DNA of 11,930 bases from Planctomycetota bacterium (lineage in GTDB: Bacteria > Planctomycetota > PLA2 > JAEUHO01). Within the stretch, counting starts at the first letter, position 1. Each line of letters opens with the position of its first letter. This document shows, in pieces, positions 11,449 through 11,930 of the stretch. The notes under the pieces were generated by a model. It worked only from the letters and a program-made list of their open reading frames with translations. It was not told the DNA's origin and did no database searches. The position numbers and the translations under genes were made by a program. Location of the stretch: the NCBI GenBank assembly GCA_024639415.1, contig JAHEIK010000076.1:1-11930 (forward strand), in the 5' to 3' direction.

Positions 11449-11930
11449 ATGCGAAGCACGAGCGGTAGAAGTTCACTCTGGTTGGTCGCCCTGACGCTGG
11501 GCTGCCTGACCCTGGTCTCTGGGTTCTCAGGCCAAGCCCAGGCCGACGAGGAGAAGGCGGAGCCCGGCGCCAAGTGCCCGGTGATGCACGAGCCCCAGCG
11601 CCATACCGCGGCCGGGGTCAGGTCGTACGGGGATTGGTGGCCGAACCAGCTGAGGCTCGAGATCCTCCATCAGCACTCTCGCAAGAGCAATCCGATGGAC
11701 CCGGACTTCGACTATGCGAAGGAGTTTGCAAAGCTCGACCTCGCGGCCCTGAAGAAGGACATCGCCAAGACGCTCACCACTTCGCAGGATTGGTGGCCGG
11801 CCGACTACGGGCACTACGGGCCGCTCATGATCCGGCTTGCCTGGCACAGTGCCGGCACCTACCGGGTGACGGACGGTCGCGGCGGTGCGACGTCCGGGAC
11901 CATCCGCTTCGCACCGCTCGGCAGCTGGCC
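11449..11930 (+). CDS. katG: Catalase-peroxidase KatG with Sec signal peptide (3' truncated by window edge)
   Basis: The first 160 codons of a bifunctional catalase-peroxidase, which destroys hydrogen peroxide using heme b. The frame is open to the right edge. Family motifs are near-perfect: CPVMHEPQRHTAAG (43-56), DWWPNQL (62-68), ILHQHS (72-77), DWWPADYGHYGPLMIRLAWH (114-133), SAGTYRVTDGRGGA (134-147) and IRFAPLGSW (152-160). The distal heme-pocket residues R129, W132 and H133 are all present; the tryptophan is the one that forms the Met-Tyr-Trp adduct, whose partners lie beyond the window. A full-length protein would be expected at about 720-760 residues. Residues 1-32 form a signal peptide with a hydrophobic core (10-24) and an AQA cleavage site before DEE, so this is a periplasmic, KatP-like form instead of the usual cytoplasmic KatG. 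C19 does not sit in a proper lipobox. A Shine-Dalgarno sequence supports the start. Confidence 0.95.
   Translation, partial: MRSTSGRSSLWLVALTLGCLTLVSGFSGQAQADEEKAEPGAKCPVMHEPQRHTAAGVRSYGDWWPNQLRLEILHQHSRKSNPMDPDFDYAKEFAKLDLAALKKDIAKTLTTSQDWWPADYGHYGPLMIRLAWHSAGTYRVTDGRGGATSGTIRFAPLGSW

Overview
The window is strongly GC-rich DNA, with codon third positions heavily G/C, and is densely coding with nearly all genes on the + strand. The genes encode mostly exported or surface-associated proteins: an S41 protease, two glycosyltransferases, a cytochrome P460-like lipoprotein, an FGE-sulfatase-fold protein on a proline-rich stalk, a secreted C45-family hydrolase, a membrane-anchored HEAT-repeat protein and a catalase-peroxidase with a signal peptide. 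The diderm-type lipoprotein, the cysteine-free FGE-like protein and the HEAT-repeat protein suggest a planctomycete-like bacterium. This is an inference from gene content; there is no rRNA or other taxonomic marker in the window.

Layout. 1-1463: the 3' end of an S41-family peptidase gene, translationally coupled by a TTGA overlap to a GT-A-fold glycosyltransferase. 1447-2379 (minus): a DUF288/STELLO-type glycosyltransferase, convergent with and overlapping the first by 17 bp. 2380-2734: a 355-bp divergent intergenic region with a two-copy 52-bp-period repeat and strong palindromes. 2735-3463: a cytochrome P460-like lipoprotein with a C-terminal c-type heme site. 3473-3949: an unrecognised three-helix membrane protein. 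3998-4963: an aldo/keto reductase of the Kv-beta type. 5036-10999: three consecutive genes for large exported proteins (FGE-like, C45 NTN hydrolase, HEAT-repeat). 11000-11448: a gene-free region holding a 255-bp non-coding element bounded by perfect 22-bp inverted repeats. 11449 to the right edge: the 5' part of katG with a Sec signal peptide.

How the genes may work together. The two glycosyltransferases plausibly act on the same surface glycan. The FGE-like, C45 and HEAT genes lie head to tail, the first two only 10 bp apart, and all three products are predicted to be outside the cytoplasm, so they may form one envelope module of unknown purpose. KatG and the P460-like protein are both exported heme proteins but are far apart and not obviously linked. 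Several genes lack a Shine-Dalgarno sequence and instead have a TANNNT-type -10 element 6-7 nt ahead of the start codon, overlapping the previous stop codon. This suggests leaderless transcripts. I found no tRNA, rRNA, CRISPR array, complete insertion sequence or phage gene.
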